Numbered from the stretch's first letter, positions 1-7,086 are shown. The stretch is DNA of 9,929 nt from Collinsella sp. (GCA_019419405.1 DYAA01000110.1:1-9929), one strand, 5' to 3'. The notes: generated by a model from the letters alone, not told the origin. Numbers and translations are program-made.

Positions 1-221
1 ACGGCAGCCTGCGCCTTGATGATGGCGTTCTCCAAAAACGTCGTGCCGTTTTCCTCGGGGTCCTCAAAATCACCCAGCTGACCCAACGCCACAAAGCGAA
101 CCTCGGGCATAGCCTTGCCCAAAATGGCCTCGATCTCGGTGAGCTTATGGGCGTTGCCCGTTGCCACGACGATGGTCGCCGCCGGGTCGAGGGTGTCGAT
201 GTCGATCTTCTCAAGTGCCAC
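1..221 (-). CDS. rdgB: XTP/dITP diphosphatase (RdgB/HAM1 family), N-terminal part, cut by window start
   Basis: Hydrolyses non-canonical purine nucleoside triphosphates (XTP, dITP/ITP) to monophosphate plus pyrophosphate in the cytosol, keeping them out of DNA and RNA. Only the first 73 codons are present. Family landmarks are visible: ATGNAHK at residues 20-26 (the nucleotide-binding ATGN..K loop) and EENGTTFLENAIIKA at about 56-70, which matches the conserved acidic ENA..KA segment. The start is GTG at 219-221, chosen because a perfect AAGGAGG (228-234) sits 6 nt upstream. This gives a leader of about 15 residues before the usual first strand, longer than in E. coli RdgB. It is the last visible gene of the murE-HAD-murI-rph series, 143 bp after rph; rph-rdgB adjacency is common in bacteria. 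Confidence 0.93.
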   Translation of the reverse strand, partial: MALEKIDIDTLDPAATIVVATGNAHKLTEIEAILGKAMPEVRFVALGQLGDFEDPEENGTTFLENAIIKAQAA

Positions 222-325
222 AGCTGGCCTCCTTGTCTCTATAGCAATGCCGTGTTGAGGACGACGAGGCCTCGGCCTCTCCCCCTCTTAATCAGCGGCA
301 GTCTTATACTTCGACGTTTTCCCAG

Positions 326-366
326 ATAAAACCTGCCAAAATAAACCTGTCCCTTTTTGGCAGGTT
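326..366 (-). terminator. 12-bp palindrome over the rph stop codon; weak terminator or REP-like element
   Basis: AACCTGCCAAAA (330-341) and TTTTGGCAGGTT (355-366) are perfect inverted repeats separated by 13 nt. Read on the minus strand, the hairpin starts at the rph TAA codon and is followed by only a short T run (TTTTATC), so it is a poor classical terminator. The loop contains a second ACAGGTTT, so the left arm AACCTG could instead pair with this nearer CAGGTT, which gives two mutually exclusive stems. It may attenuate transcription into rdgB, protect the rph mRNA end, or be a dispersed palindromic repeat. The rest of the rph-rdgB gap (222-325) shows no clear feature. Confidence 0.4.
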
Positions 367-1090
367 AGGCGAGGGCTTGGCGCTGGAGCTCGATGAGCTC
401 GGCAATGCCCTTGTCGCCCAAATCGAGCAGGGCATTAAGGCGCTTGCGGTCGAAGGGCGCCTGCTCGCCAGTGCCTTGGAGCTCGATCATCTCACCGGTA
501 TCGGTGGCGACAAGGTTCATGTCGACCTCGGCGTGGCTGTCCTCGGAATAATCCAAGTCGAGCAGGGTGTTGCCGTCGACAACGCCCATAGAGATGGCAG
601 CAACCTGGCCCGTGAGCGGGATGCGCTCGAGCTTACCCGCCTCGACCCACATGGCAAGGGCGTCGTGCAGCGCCACCCAGGCGCCGGTAATGCTCGCCGT
701 ACGCGTACCGCCATCGGCCTGGATCACGTCACAGTCGACGGTGGCGGTGTACTCGCCGAGCACCTTCATGTTGACGACGGTACGCAGGCTGCGACCAATG
801 AGGCGCTCGATCTCCATGGAGCGGCCTTTGCGGTTGGCGTGCTCGCGCTTGCAGCGCTTGCCGGTCGACGTCGGCAGCATGGCGTATTCCGCGGTCACCC
901 AACCGGCCTTAGCTCCCTTTCGCCAGCCCGGCACGCCCTCCTCGATAGTGGCGGCGCACAGTACGCGCGTGTCGCCGAACTCCGCCAGGCACGAGCCGTG
1001 GGCGTGCTTCATGACGCCGCGGGTGAGCTTAACGGGGCGCAGCTCGTTTGCGGCGCGGCCGTTGGCGCGGTTGACCTGCATGTACTCCAT
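365..1090 (-). CDS. rph: Ribonuclease PH (tRNA nucleotidyltransferase)
   Basis: Phosphorolytic 3'-to-5' exoribonuclease that removes nucleotides downstream of the CCA end of tRNA precursors, releasing nucleoside diphosphates; the family forms hexamers. At 241 residues it is of normal length. Visible family signatures are GRAANELRP (11-19), the arginine-rich GRSMEIERLIGRSLR stretch (89-103), DCDVIQADGGTRTASITGA (119-137) and DLDYSEDSHAEVDMN (178-192), which carries the metal and catalytic aspartates D184 and D190. The usual GTAEG near residue 206 reads GTGEQ here, a small deviation. The start ATG at 1090 has AAGGAT 6 nt upstream; a second ATG three codons later is less well spaced. The gene lies 54 bp after murI and is probably co-transcribed with it. 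Confidence 0.97.
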   Translation of the reverse strand: MEYMQVNRANGRAANELRPVKLTRGVMKHAHGSCLAEFGDTRVLCAATIEEGVPGWRKGAKAGWVTAEYAMLPTSTGKRCKREHANRKGRSMEIERLIGRSLRTVVNMKVLGEYTATVDCDVIQADGGTRTASITGAWVALHDALAMWVEAGKLERIPLTGQVAAISMGVVDGNTLLDLDYSEDSHAEVDMNLVATDTGEMIELQGTGEQAPFDRKRLNALLDLGDKGIAELIELQRQALA

Positions 1091-1144
1091 AGAAAGATCC
1101 TTTCGGCAAAAAATGTGGCGAAGGCTTTGGCGGCGGCCTTACAT

Positions 1145-2029
1145 CTATTTCAGCTCATCGATATCGATATGCTCAATGCTCTTGAGCGGCTGACCAAAGA
1201 TAAAGCTGCCCGCCACCGCAAACTCGGCAATGTTATCGGCCGTCGTGGCAAAACGATGCTGCGGCTCGGCGGCGTCGCCCGCCAGCTGCTCGCGGCGCGT
1301 GAGGATATCGGTCAGCTCGCGCGTGGTCTCCTCGGCGGAACTCACGACGCGCACCCCAGGCCCCAGCGCATGACGGATAGGTCCCACCAACAGCGGAAAA
1401 TGCGTACAGCCGAGCACCACGGTATCGATACCGTGGTCGCGCAGCGGCTCAACCGTGGCACCCACCAGCGCACGCACGGCAGGCGTATCGAAGATGTCCT
1501 CGTTCTCAAGCCACTGCTCTTGCAGATGCGCACCCGAGGCGAGCTCGTGTTCGACAACCTCGACAAAGCTCGAGGCGGGGCAGCCGTATACGTCGACGCC
1601 GGCATCTAGGTCCTGAATGGCGCGCGTGTAAGCGCCCGAGCGAATGGTGAGGTTGGTGGCGAGCACGCCCACGCGACGCGTGCGGGTGCTGTTGATTGCC
1701 GCACGGGCACCCGGCGCGATCACGCCGATCACGGGAACGTCGAGCACCTGCTGGGCCAGACGCAAGGCCGCAGCTGTCGCCGTGTTGCAGGCGATGACCA
1801 TAATCTTGACGTCGTGCTTCGACAGCCAACGGCCCGCCTGCAACGCAAACGAGCGCACCTCATCCTCGGTGCGCGTGCCGTAGGGGCAGCGTTTGGTGTC
1901 GCCGAAGTAGTAGACGGACTCATGCGGCAGCGCCGTCGCGATGGCGCGCGCAACCGTCAGACCGCCCAAACCAGAATCGAACACGCCAATCGGGCGCGTG
2001 TCGCCTGTCGGATTCTCGATATCGGACAT
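1145..2029 (-). CDS. murI: Glutamate racemase
   Basis: Interconverts L- and D-glutamate without cofactor, supplying D-glutamate for the second position of the peptidoglycan stem peptide. The 294-residue product has the full Asp/Glu racemase layout: FDSGLGGLTV at 17-26 (D18 and S19 in the active site), FGDTKRCPYG at 42-51, the first catalytic cysteine in ACNTATAAAL (C81), and the second in GCTHFPLL (C208). The length is slightly above the family's typical 265-285 because of a short N-terminal extension and a charged C-terminus. The start ATG at 2029 is preceded by GGTGAGGT. It sits 51 bp after the HAD gene and 54 bp before rph; with murE in the same series, a cell-wall role fits well. Confidence 0.97.
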   Translation of the reverse strand: MSDIENPTGDTRPIGVFDSGLGGLTVARAIATALPHESVYYFGDTKRCPYGTRTEDEVRSFALQAGRWLSKHDVKIMVIACNTATAAALRLAQQVLDVPVIGVIAPGARAAINSTRTRRVGVLATNLTIRSGAYTRAIQDLDAGVDVYGCPASSFVEVVEHELASGAHLQEQWLENEDIFDTPAVRALVGATVEPLRDHGIDTVVLGCTHFPLLVGPIRHALGPGVRVVSSAEETTRELTDILTRREQLAGDAAEPQHRFATTADNIAEFAVAGSFIFGQPLKSIEHIDIDELK

Positions 2030-2080
2030 TACCTCACCAGTCTCTCTCGAAAAGACATGTCCAAGTGCGGCGACGCCGCG

Positions 2081-2992
2081 CTACGAACGCGCCGCGACCA
2101 GCAGCTCTGCCGTCGCCGCCCAACCGTCGACAATTTTGCCGCGCGTAACGAAAGCGTTCTCGCAAGCAGCCAGGAACTCGGGCGCGCCGGCGCTCGTCAG
2201 GCCATTCTCGACCAGGCAGAACGTGCCCACGTGATCGGCCATGTAGAAGTCGGACTCGGAATCGCCGAGCGCGAGCGTCTCCTCGCGCTCAATCCCCAGG
2301 TGCTCGCAGAAGCGCGCGATGGCAACGCCCTTGTTGAGGCCGGCGGGATTGATGTTAAACGCGCGACCGTCCTCGACGCGATCGAGCTCGAGCGTCGTCG
2401 GCTTGGACAGATGCGTCAGGTGACCGTTACAGGCCCACACCAGGCCGCAGCCGGCCTCGTCCAGGATGGCCTGGACCTCATTGTCGGGCACATCGCCGCG
2501 CATGCCGACGGTGACCTCGCGGTACTTGTAGCCGGTCGACATGTCGTTGTGATACTCGATCTTGTGCGGCCAGCGGGCAAGAATCTTCTCGCACACGCCG
2601 GTCTGCTCGATCACCTGGTGCGGAGTAAGGCCGCAGGCGGGGTCGTAAGGCATGTCGCCAGTCAGATACTCCCAATCGTTGGCTTTGAGGTCGTACATGA
2701 CCAGGCCGCCCATCTCACCGATGTAGGTGTTGAGGCCGAGCACGCGCGCATCCTCGTGGATCATGGTACGGTTGCGGCCCGAGGTGGGAACCACCTGAAT
2801 ACCAGCGCGGGCAAGTGCCACGACGGCCTCGACGAGTTTGGTCGAGGGGTTACCGTCGTTGTCGCGCAGCACGCACGAGCCGGGCGCGAGCATCGTGGCA
2901 TCCAGGTCGGTAAAGACGTACTTGACCTTGGCCAAGCGCTCGCGCATCTCGCCCGAAAGCTCGGCAACGGTCGGCAGGGTGTTGTGGGACAT
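2081..2992 (-). CDS. HAD-superfamily phosphatase, Cof/MPGP-like (subclass IIB), substrate unknown
   Basis: Predicted cytosolic Mg2+-dependent phosphohydrolase of 303 residues. All four HAD motifs are visible: I, DLDAT with nucleophile D29 and general acid D31; II, PTSGR at 69-73; III, K221 in NPAGLNKGVAI; IV, GDSESD at 243-248. The roughly 100-residue segment between motifs II and III has the size of a C2 (type IIB) cap, as in Cof-type sugar phosphatases and mannosyl-3-phosphoglycerate phosphatases. I start it at the ATG at 2992 because GGAG lies 5 nt upstream; an in-frame ATG at 3034 would add 14 residues but has no ribosome-binding site. It lies between murE and murI, which allows but does not prove a role in the turnover of wall precursors. 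The exact substrate cannot be read from the sequence. Confidence 0.9.
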   Translation of the reverse strand: MSHNTLPTVAELSGEMRERLAKVKYVFTDLDATMLAPGSCVLRDNDGNPSTKLVEAVVALARAGIQVVPTSGRNRTMIHEDARVLGLNTYIGEMGGLVMYDLKANDWEYLTGDMPYDPACGLTPHQVIEQTGVCEKILARWPHKIEYHNDMSTGYKYREVTVGMRGDVPDNEVQAILDEAGCGLVWACNGHLTHLSKPTTLELDRVEDGRAFNINPAGLNKGVAIARFCEHLGIEREETLALGDSESDFYMADHVGTFCLVENGLTSAGAPEFLAACENAFVTRGKIVDGWAATAELLVAARS

Positions 2993-3099
2993 GGTTACTC
3001 CGTTTACGTAGAAGGGTTTGGACTTGGACGGCATGTTTTGATTGAGGGAACACGCTTATGGCGACAGCGCACTCAGGGCGCCGCCGCCATCATGGTTCA

Positions 3100-4662
3100 T
3101 TAGTCAAACTGGGTAACATCGATCAGGCGATTGGCCAGCGAAAGGTCGCTCTCGATGGGCACGAACTCGTCGCCCACGTGCATGAGCTCCTCGTCACCCT
3201 TTGCCAGCAGCAAGACAATGGTGGGAGCATCGGGGTTGACGTACTCCTCGCGCGCCGCCTTGAACGCCGCATGCACAGCGGCTTCGCGGTCGAGGATGAT
3301 CTTGTTCGGCGTATCGTCGGGAACATGCTCGGCAAGCTCGCGACAGACCTTCATCGGGTCCTCGTGAGCCGGGTCCTCGTTGGCAAAGATCATCAGGTCG
3401 GAATATGGTGCGGCCTCGCGCGGAAGCTGCTCGCGGCGCTCCTGCGCCTTGCCGCCGGCAGCGCCAAACACTGCAATGACTGGACTAGCGGGAAACGCGC
3501 GCTTGACCGACGAGAAAAGCGAACGGAACGAAAGCTGGTTGTGCGCATAGTCAACGACGCAGATCACGCGGCCGTCCTTCGACTCCACGACCTCCATACG
3601 GCCCGGCACACGCAGTTTGGAGAGGCCCTTCTTGATAGCTTCGATACCGATGCCGATCTCGTGCGCAGCGGCGATAGCGACCAGCGCGTTTTCCACGTTA
3701 AAGTCGCCCGCGATGCCCAGCAGGACCTTCTCCCCCGCCTCGGACTCGTCGGCACACAGGCCATGCAGGTTAAACTCGATGTTAAAGCCGACCACGCGGA
3801 CATCGCTTGCCCACAGGCTTGCCTCGGGATGCTCGACGCCAACGGTCACCAAGCGCTCGGCCGTCGACGCTGCCTCCAGCACACGGTCAACCTCTTCGGT
3901 GCCCAGATTCACCACGGCGGTCTTTGCCTGGTCAAAGATCCTGAGTTTGCTCTCAAAATAATCCTCAAACGTGGGGTGTTCGATCGGCGAGATGTGGTCA
4001 CGCCCGATGTTGAGGAAGCACGCCACGTCAAACGGCAGATTCTCGACGCGTTGGTACTTGAGCGCCTGGCTCGAGACCTCCATGACCATGGACTGGCGAC
4101 CGGACTCACGGCAGCTGGCGATATGGCGCCAGACCTCGGGGGCCTCTGGCGTGGTATTGGTGCTCTCGTAGCACTCGATACCATCGTCGGTACTCACCGA
4201 GCCGATCATGCCGCAGGACTCGCCCGCCGCTTTGATAATCGACTGGAGCATAAAAGCGGCCGTGGTCTTTCCCTTGGTACCGGTGATGCCCACGATCTTG
4301 ACGTCGTGGTCGGGACGGTCGTAGACCTCCGGCGGCAACAGGGCCATGGCCGTGCGAACGCTATCAACAACCAGCATCGCAGCACCGCTCTCCTGCGCCA
4401 GCGGCTCCAGAGACTCGACCAGCGACTCTTCGCACACAAATGCGACGGCGCCCGCATCGAGCGCCATGCTCAAAAACGCGGGCTTAAAGGCAGCGCCTTT
4501 GCAAAAGAACACGTCACCTGCCGAGACCGCGCGCGAATCAAACGAGCAGCCGGTCACGGCACGCTCGTCAACCTGCTCTGATGCGCGCAGCTCGCCGCAC
4601 ACATCGAGAAGCTTGGCAAGCGTATCGACCGTGGTCACGGTCGCGGAATCCGAATGGTGCAT
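3100..4662 (-). CDS. murE: UDP-MurNAc-tripeptide synthetase (MurE), probably lysine-adding type
   Basis: Cytosolic ATP-dependent ligase that adds the third amino acid to UDP-MurNAc-L-Ala-D-Glu. The 520-residue product has the three Mur-ligase domains: an N-terminal uridine-binding part (SFDSRAVSAGDVF at about 40-52); a central ATPase domain with P-loop GITGTKGKTT (125-134), TNTTPEAP (168-175), MEVSSQAL (194-201), NIGRDH (218-223) and a lysine in ESKL (K239) where the family carries a carbamylated lysine; and a C-terminal domain with GRME (354-357), DYAHN (371-375) and FGAAGGK (399-405). The selectivity motif reads NEDPAHEDP (428-436). It resembles the DNPA of S. aureus lysine-type MurE, not the DNPR of diaminopimelate enzymes, so EC 6.3.2.7 is inferred. 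The start ATG at 4662 has AAAGGTG upstream. It is the first gene of the likely operon that continues through murI. Confidence 0.94.
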   Translation of the reverse strand: MHHSDSATVTTVDTLAKLLDVCGELRASEQVDERAVTGCSFDSRAVSAGDVFFCKGAAFKPAFLSMALDAGAVAFVCEESLVESLEPLAQESGAAMLVVDSVRTAMALLPPEVYDRPDHDVKIVGITGTKGKTTAAFMLQSIIKAAGESCGMIGSVSTDDGIECYESTNTTPEAPEVWRHIASCRESGRQSMVMEVSSQALKYQRVENLPFDVACFLNIGRDHISPIEHPTFEDYFESKLRIFDQAKTAVVNLGTEEVDRVLEAASTAERLVTVGVEHPEASLWASDVRVVGFNIEFNLHGLCADESEAGEKVLLGIAGDFNVENALVAIAAAHEIGIGIEAIKKGLSKLRVPGRMEVVESKDGRVICVVDYAHNQLSFRSLFSSVKRAFPASPVIAVFGAAGGKAQERREQLPREAAPYSDLMIFANEDPAHEDPMKVCRELAEHVPDDTPNKIILDREAAVHAAFKAAREEYVNPDAPTIVLLLAKGDEELMHVGDEFVPIESDLSLANRLIDVTQFD

Positions 4663-4697
4663 CTTTCACCTTTCTCAGCCATTTGGCAGGGACGGTT

Positions 4698-4726
4698 TTT
4701 ATAGTAACTGAAACGCACCCACGCAA
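4698..4726 (-). promoter_or_regulatory. Candidate promoter of the murE operon
   Basis: On the minus strand, TTGCGT (4726-4721) and TATAAA (4703-4698) are separated by exactly 17 nt and lie about 35 nt before the murE start. The -10 is good and the -35 matches consensus at three of six positions. The -35 overlaps the T-tract of the asnB terminator. Pattern-based call only. Confidence 0.45.
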
Positions 4727-4749
4727 AAACGGCTCCCGGAGGAGCCGTT
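4725..4749 (-). terminator. Rho-independent terminator of asnB
   Basis: A perfect 9-bp stem, AACGGCTCC / GGAGCCGTT (4728-4736 with 4741-4749), closes a 4-nt loop. On the minus strand it is followed by a T5 run. It begins 25 nt beyond the asnB stop codon and separates asnB from the murE operon. Confidence 0.9.
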
Positions 4750-4774
4750 ACGCGCAGGCGTTCGTAAGCCGAGG

Positions 4775-6655
4775 CTAGGCAGCCTGAACAGCGGGCTGGT
4801 CCTCGTCGATAAAGAAGCGCTTGTACCACACCAGGAACACGAGCGGCGTATAGATCTTGCGCTGGAAATCGCCCTTGCCCGCAAAGTGCAGATCGAGCAG
4901 GTGCATGAGCTCGTCGGTATCGAAGAACTCGCTTGCCCACGGCGCGGTGAAGTACTCCTTGACATAGTCGTACCACTTTTGCTCGCGCAGCCAGTAGACA
5001 ATCGGCACCGGGAAGCCCACCTTGGGACGGGTGGCCCACTCATCGGGCAGCGACTTGTTGGCAGCGTGGCGGAGTACCTGTTTGTTGCCGTTCTCGTTGA
5101 TGCGGTAGCGGTCGGGAATGTGCTCGGCGAACTCCATGACTTTGCGGTCCAGGAAGGGCACGCGCAGCTCCAGCGAGTGCGCCATGCACATCTTGTCGGC
5201 CTTGAGCAGAATGTCGCCCGGAAGCCACATGTTCATGTCCAGGTACTGCTTCTTGACCAGCTCGGGCTGACCCTTCACGCGCGCATAGATGGGAGCGGCA
5301 AGCTCGAAGGCGCCATCGCCGGTGTTGTACTCGGGCTTGAGCACGCCGTCGACCTCGCGCTCCGGCCATACCAGAGCCTGTCCCAGGAACGACTTCTCAG
5401 GGATCTCGGCACCCTTGACCAGGAAGTTATGGCCCTTGAAGTACGGCATATGCAGCGCCAGGTTACCGAGCGCGCGACGGATGGGCAGCGGCACCATCTT
5501 TTTGTACTTGCGGACTGGGACCGTGTCCTCGTAGTAGGCGTAGCCGCCAAAGAGCTCGTCGGCGCCTTCGCCCGAAAGCACGACGGTGACGTCCTTGCGG
5601 GCCATCTCGGCCAAGAACCACAGCGGCACGGAAGACAGGTTGGACTGCGGCTCGTCCATGTGATACTGGATGTCCTCGAGCGCACCGAAGAACTCGTCGG
5701 CGGTTATCATCTTGCGGACATTCTCGACGCCGAGCTTGTCAGAAAGTTCCTTGGCGTAGTTGGTCTCGTTGAAATTCTTGTAATCGAAGCCCACCGAGAA
5801 GGTCTTGTCGGGCATGAGACAAGCGGCGATATAGCTGGAGTCGACGCCGCCGGAGAGGAACGAAGCGACCTTAACATCAGCGATGCGATGGGCCTCGACG
5901 CTCTCGTGCACGACCTCGTCCAGCTCGTCGACGTACTCCTCGAACGGCTTCTCGACGGCAGAGTAATCGCAATCCCAATAGCGCTCGATGTTCATCTTGC
6001 CGGTCGGGATGTCTACGGTAAAGTAATGCGCCGGCGGCAGCTTGTAGACACCCTCGAAGAAAGTCTCCTCGGTTGCCGAATACTGCAGCGTCATGTACGG
6101 ACGCAGGGCCTTTTTGTTGACCGCCTTGTGGAAGTGCGGGTAGTCCAGGAAGCTCTTGATCTCGGAGCCAAAGAGCACGCCCGGAGCGCCGTCGCCCGCA
6201 TCGGCCATGGGATAGTAGTAGAGCGGCTTGATGCCAAAGATATCGCGGGCGCCAAAGAGCTTGTTCTTCTTCTTGTCCCAGATGACGAAGGCGTACATGC
6301 CGCGCAGGCGATCGAGTACGGCCTCGCCCCACTCCTCGTAGCCGTGCAGAAGGCTCTCGGTGTCGGCGCCGCAGTGGAACTTGTAGCCCTTGGCCTCGAG
6401 CTCGGAACGGAGTTCTTGGAAGTTGTAGATCTCGCCGTTGAAGACAATGACGACGCTACCGTCCTCGTTGGCCATAGGTTGGGCGCCAGCCTCGGTCAGG
6501 TCGAGGATCGACAAGCGGCGGAAGCCGAGGGCAACGCGGCCGTCGATAAACTGACCGCCCATGTCGGGACCACGATGGACGATGCGGTCCATCATCTTGG
6601 TGAGCACCTCGGATTGGTTATCCGTCCCACCGACAAAACCGACAAAACCGCACAT
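4775..6655 (-). CDS. asnB: Asparagine synthetase, glutamine-hydrolysing
   Basis: Makes asparagine from aspartate, glutamine and ATP. The 626-residue product starts MCGFVGF: Cys2, exposed after Met removal, is the glutaminase nucleophile. The N-terminal glutamine amidotransferase domain shows HRGP (27-30), FNGEIYN (72-78) and GMYAF (119-123). The C-terminal synthetase domain shows the PP-loop SGGVDSS (268-274), SGEGADELFGGY (361-372) and LKADKMCMAHSLELRVPFLD (484-503). The length is nearer the long Gram-positive AsnB/AsnO type (about 610-630) than the 554-residue E. coli enzyme. The start ATG at 6655 is preceded by GAGGGG. The gene appears monocistronic, with its own promoter and terminator, and is divergent from tRNA-Val. 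It does not show the domain changes typical of antibiotic or polysaccharide amidotransferase relatives. Confidence 0.96.
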   Translation of the reverse strand: MCGFVGFVGGTDNQSEVLTKMMDRIVHRGPDMGGQFIDGRVALGFRRLSILDLTEAGAQPMANEDGSVVIVFNGEIYNFQELRSELEAKGYKFHCGADTESLLHGYEEWGEAVLDRLRGMYAFVIWDKKKNKLFGARDIFGIKPLYYYPMADAGDGAPGVLFGSEIKSFLDYPHFHKAVNKKALRPYMTLQYSATEETFFEGVYKLPPAHYFTVDIPTGKMNIERYWDCDYSAVEKPFEEYVDELDEVVHESVEAHRIADVKVASFLSGGVDSSYIAACLMPDKTFSVGFDYKNFNETNYAKELSDKLGVENVRKMITADEFFGALEDIQYHMDEPQSNLSSVPLWFLAEMARKDVTVVLSGEGADELFGGYAYYEDTVPVRKYKKMVPLPIRRALGNLALHMPYFKGHNFLVKGAEIPEKSFLGQALVWPEREVDGVLKPEYNTGDGAFELAAPIYARVKGQPELVKKQYLDMNMWLPGDILLKADKMCMAHSLELRVPFLDRKVMEFAEHIPDRYRINENGNKQVLRHAANKSLPDEWATRPKVGFPVPIVYWLREQKWYDYVKEYFTAPWASEFFDTDELMHLLDLHFAGKGDFQRKIYTPLVFLVWYKRFFIDEDQPAVQAA

Positions 6656-6706
6656 ATACTATCCCCTCTGCTGTTGCTGGGCATCAAATCGAATCAGTAG
6701 CTTTTG

Positions 6707-6712
6707 AGTATA
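6707..6712 (-). promoter_or_regulatory. Candidate -10 element of asnB
   Basis: TATACT reads on the minus strand 51 nt before the asnB start codon, implying a leader of about 45 nt. No convincing -35 is visible at 16-18 nt spacing. The leader is too short for a T-box or other large riboswitch. Confidence 0.35.
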
Positions 6713-6804
6713 CCCGAGGGCGTAAAGAGGGGCGGAATGTTCAGGCAATCTCAACTGAATCAGCTCCGCTGTGACACGCGTCGGTTACCTTTAATGGATA
6801 TGAG

Positions 6805-6832
6805 GTGAATGAGGCGATTGTTTTGCTATACT
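6805..6832 (+). promoter_or_regulatory. Candidate promoter of tRNA-Val
   Basis: A strong -10, TATACT (6827-6832), lies 10 nt before the first tRNA base, so transcription would start within a few bases of the gene. The best upstream match, GTGAAT (6805-6810, 16-nt spacer), is a weak -35. Confidence 0.5.
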
Positions 6833-6842
6833 CTCTCCGCAC

Positions 6843-6918
6843 GGGCGATTGGCGCAACGGTTAGCGCAGGTGCTTTACACGCACAAGGCTGGGGGTTCGA
6901 ATCCCTCATCGCCCACCA
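6843..6918 (+). tRNA. tRNA-Val, anticodon UAC, encoded CCA
   Basis: A full cloverleaf of 76 nt: acceptor GGGCGAT / ATCGCCC, D-stem GCGC / GCGC with an 8-nt loop, anticodon stem GGTGC / GCACA with loop TTTACAC, 5-nt variable loop, T-stem GGGGG / CCCTC around TTCGAAT, discriminator A and genome-encoded CCA (6916-6918). The anticodon TAC is at 6876-6878, so it reads GUA and, by wobble, other valine codons. The 27-43 pair is a G-A mismatch, which is tolerated at the top of the anticodon stem. The antisense of this gene produces spurious ORFs with the DSNPQP/GFEPP-like peptides often annotated around tRNAs. Confidence 0.97.
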
Positions 6919-6927
6919 TTGAATTGG

Positions 6928-6959
6928 AAACGGTCCTCGCAAGGGGACCGTTTTTGTTT
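6928..6959 (+). terminator. Rho-independent terminator of tRNA-Val
   Basis: AAACGGTCC (6928-6936) and GGACCGTTT (6945-6953) form a 9-bp stem with an 8-nt loop, followed by TTTTTGTTT. It lies 9 nt after the tRNA CCA end. Confidence 0.92.
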
Positions 6960-6960
6960 G

Positions 6961-6986
6961 GGCCCAGCGCATGGGATTCGAACCCG
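6961..6986 (+). repeat. 26-bp direct repeat, copy 1 (inverted T-arm-like)
   Basis: Identical over 26 bp to 7148-7173. It begins GGCCCAGCGCATGG and ends GGATTCGAACCCG. Its second half resembles the reverse complement of a tRNA T-arm (GGTTCGAATCCC on the minus strand), but no cloverleaf can be folded around it on either strand. It follows the first terminator directly. Confidence 0.85.
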
Positions 6987-7086
6987 ACAGGGTGCGAAGC
7001 TGAGGAAACGCGAAACGTTTTCCAGCGCAGCACGCGAGGAGCGGAGCGGCGAAGCGGGGCGCGGGCGGCGCCGGCCGCACGCGGAC
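6987..7086. other. GC-rich spacer between the two tRNA-tail copies
   Basis: 100 bp with no credible gene. The first third holds a small imperfect hairpin (GGAAACG with CGTTTTCC). From about 7029 it is almost pure G and C with AGCGGAGCGGCGAAGCGG-like runs and a GGCGCCGGCC palindromic core. The 58 nt immediately before the second tRNA tail occupy the place of a tRNA body but show no D-arm, anticodon arm or GGGCGAT acceptor half. Confidence 0.6.

Noticed and set aside
2993..3034. Longer start for the HAD protein at ATG 3034
   Set aside because: No ribosome-binding site precedes it, while ATG 2992 has GGAG at good spacing and the family alignment begins later.
377..6700. Very long plus-strand open frames (about 410, 430, 507 and 604 codons) opposite rph/murI, the HAD gene, murE and asnB
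   Set aside because: They lie antisense to genes with full family motifs. High GC at third codon positions keeps the complementary frame free of stops, and the peptides show no recognisable domain.
6656..6842. T-box or riboswitch controlling asnB
   Set aside because: The leader implied by the candidate -10 is about 45 nt, and no T-box sequence or specifier stem is visible.
6961..7040. Possible minus-strand tRNA around the inverted TTCGAA arms
   Set aside because: The T-arm is imperfect and no matching acceptor, D-arm or anticodon arm could be found at the right distance for either copy.
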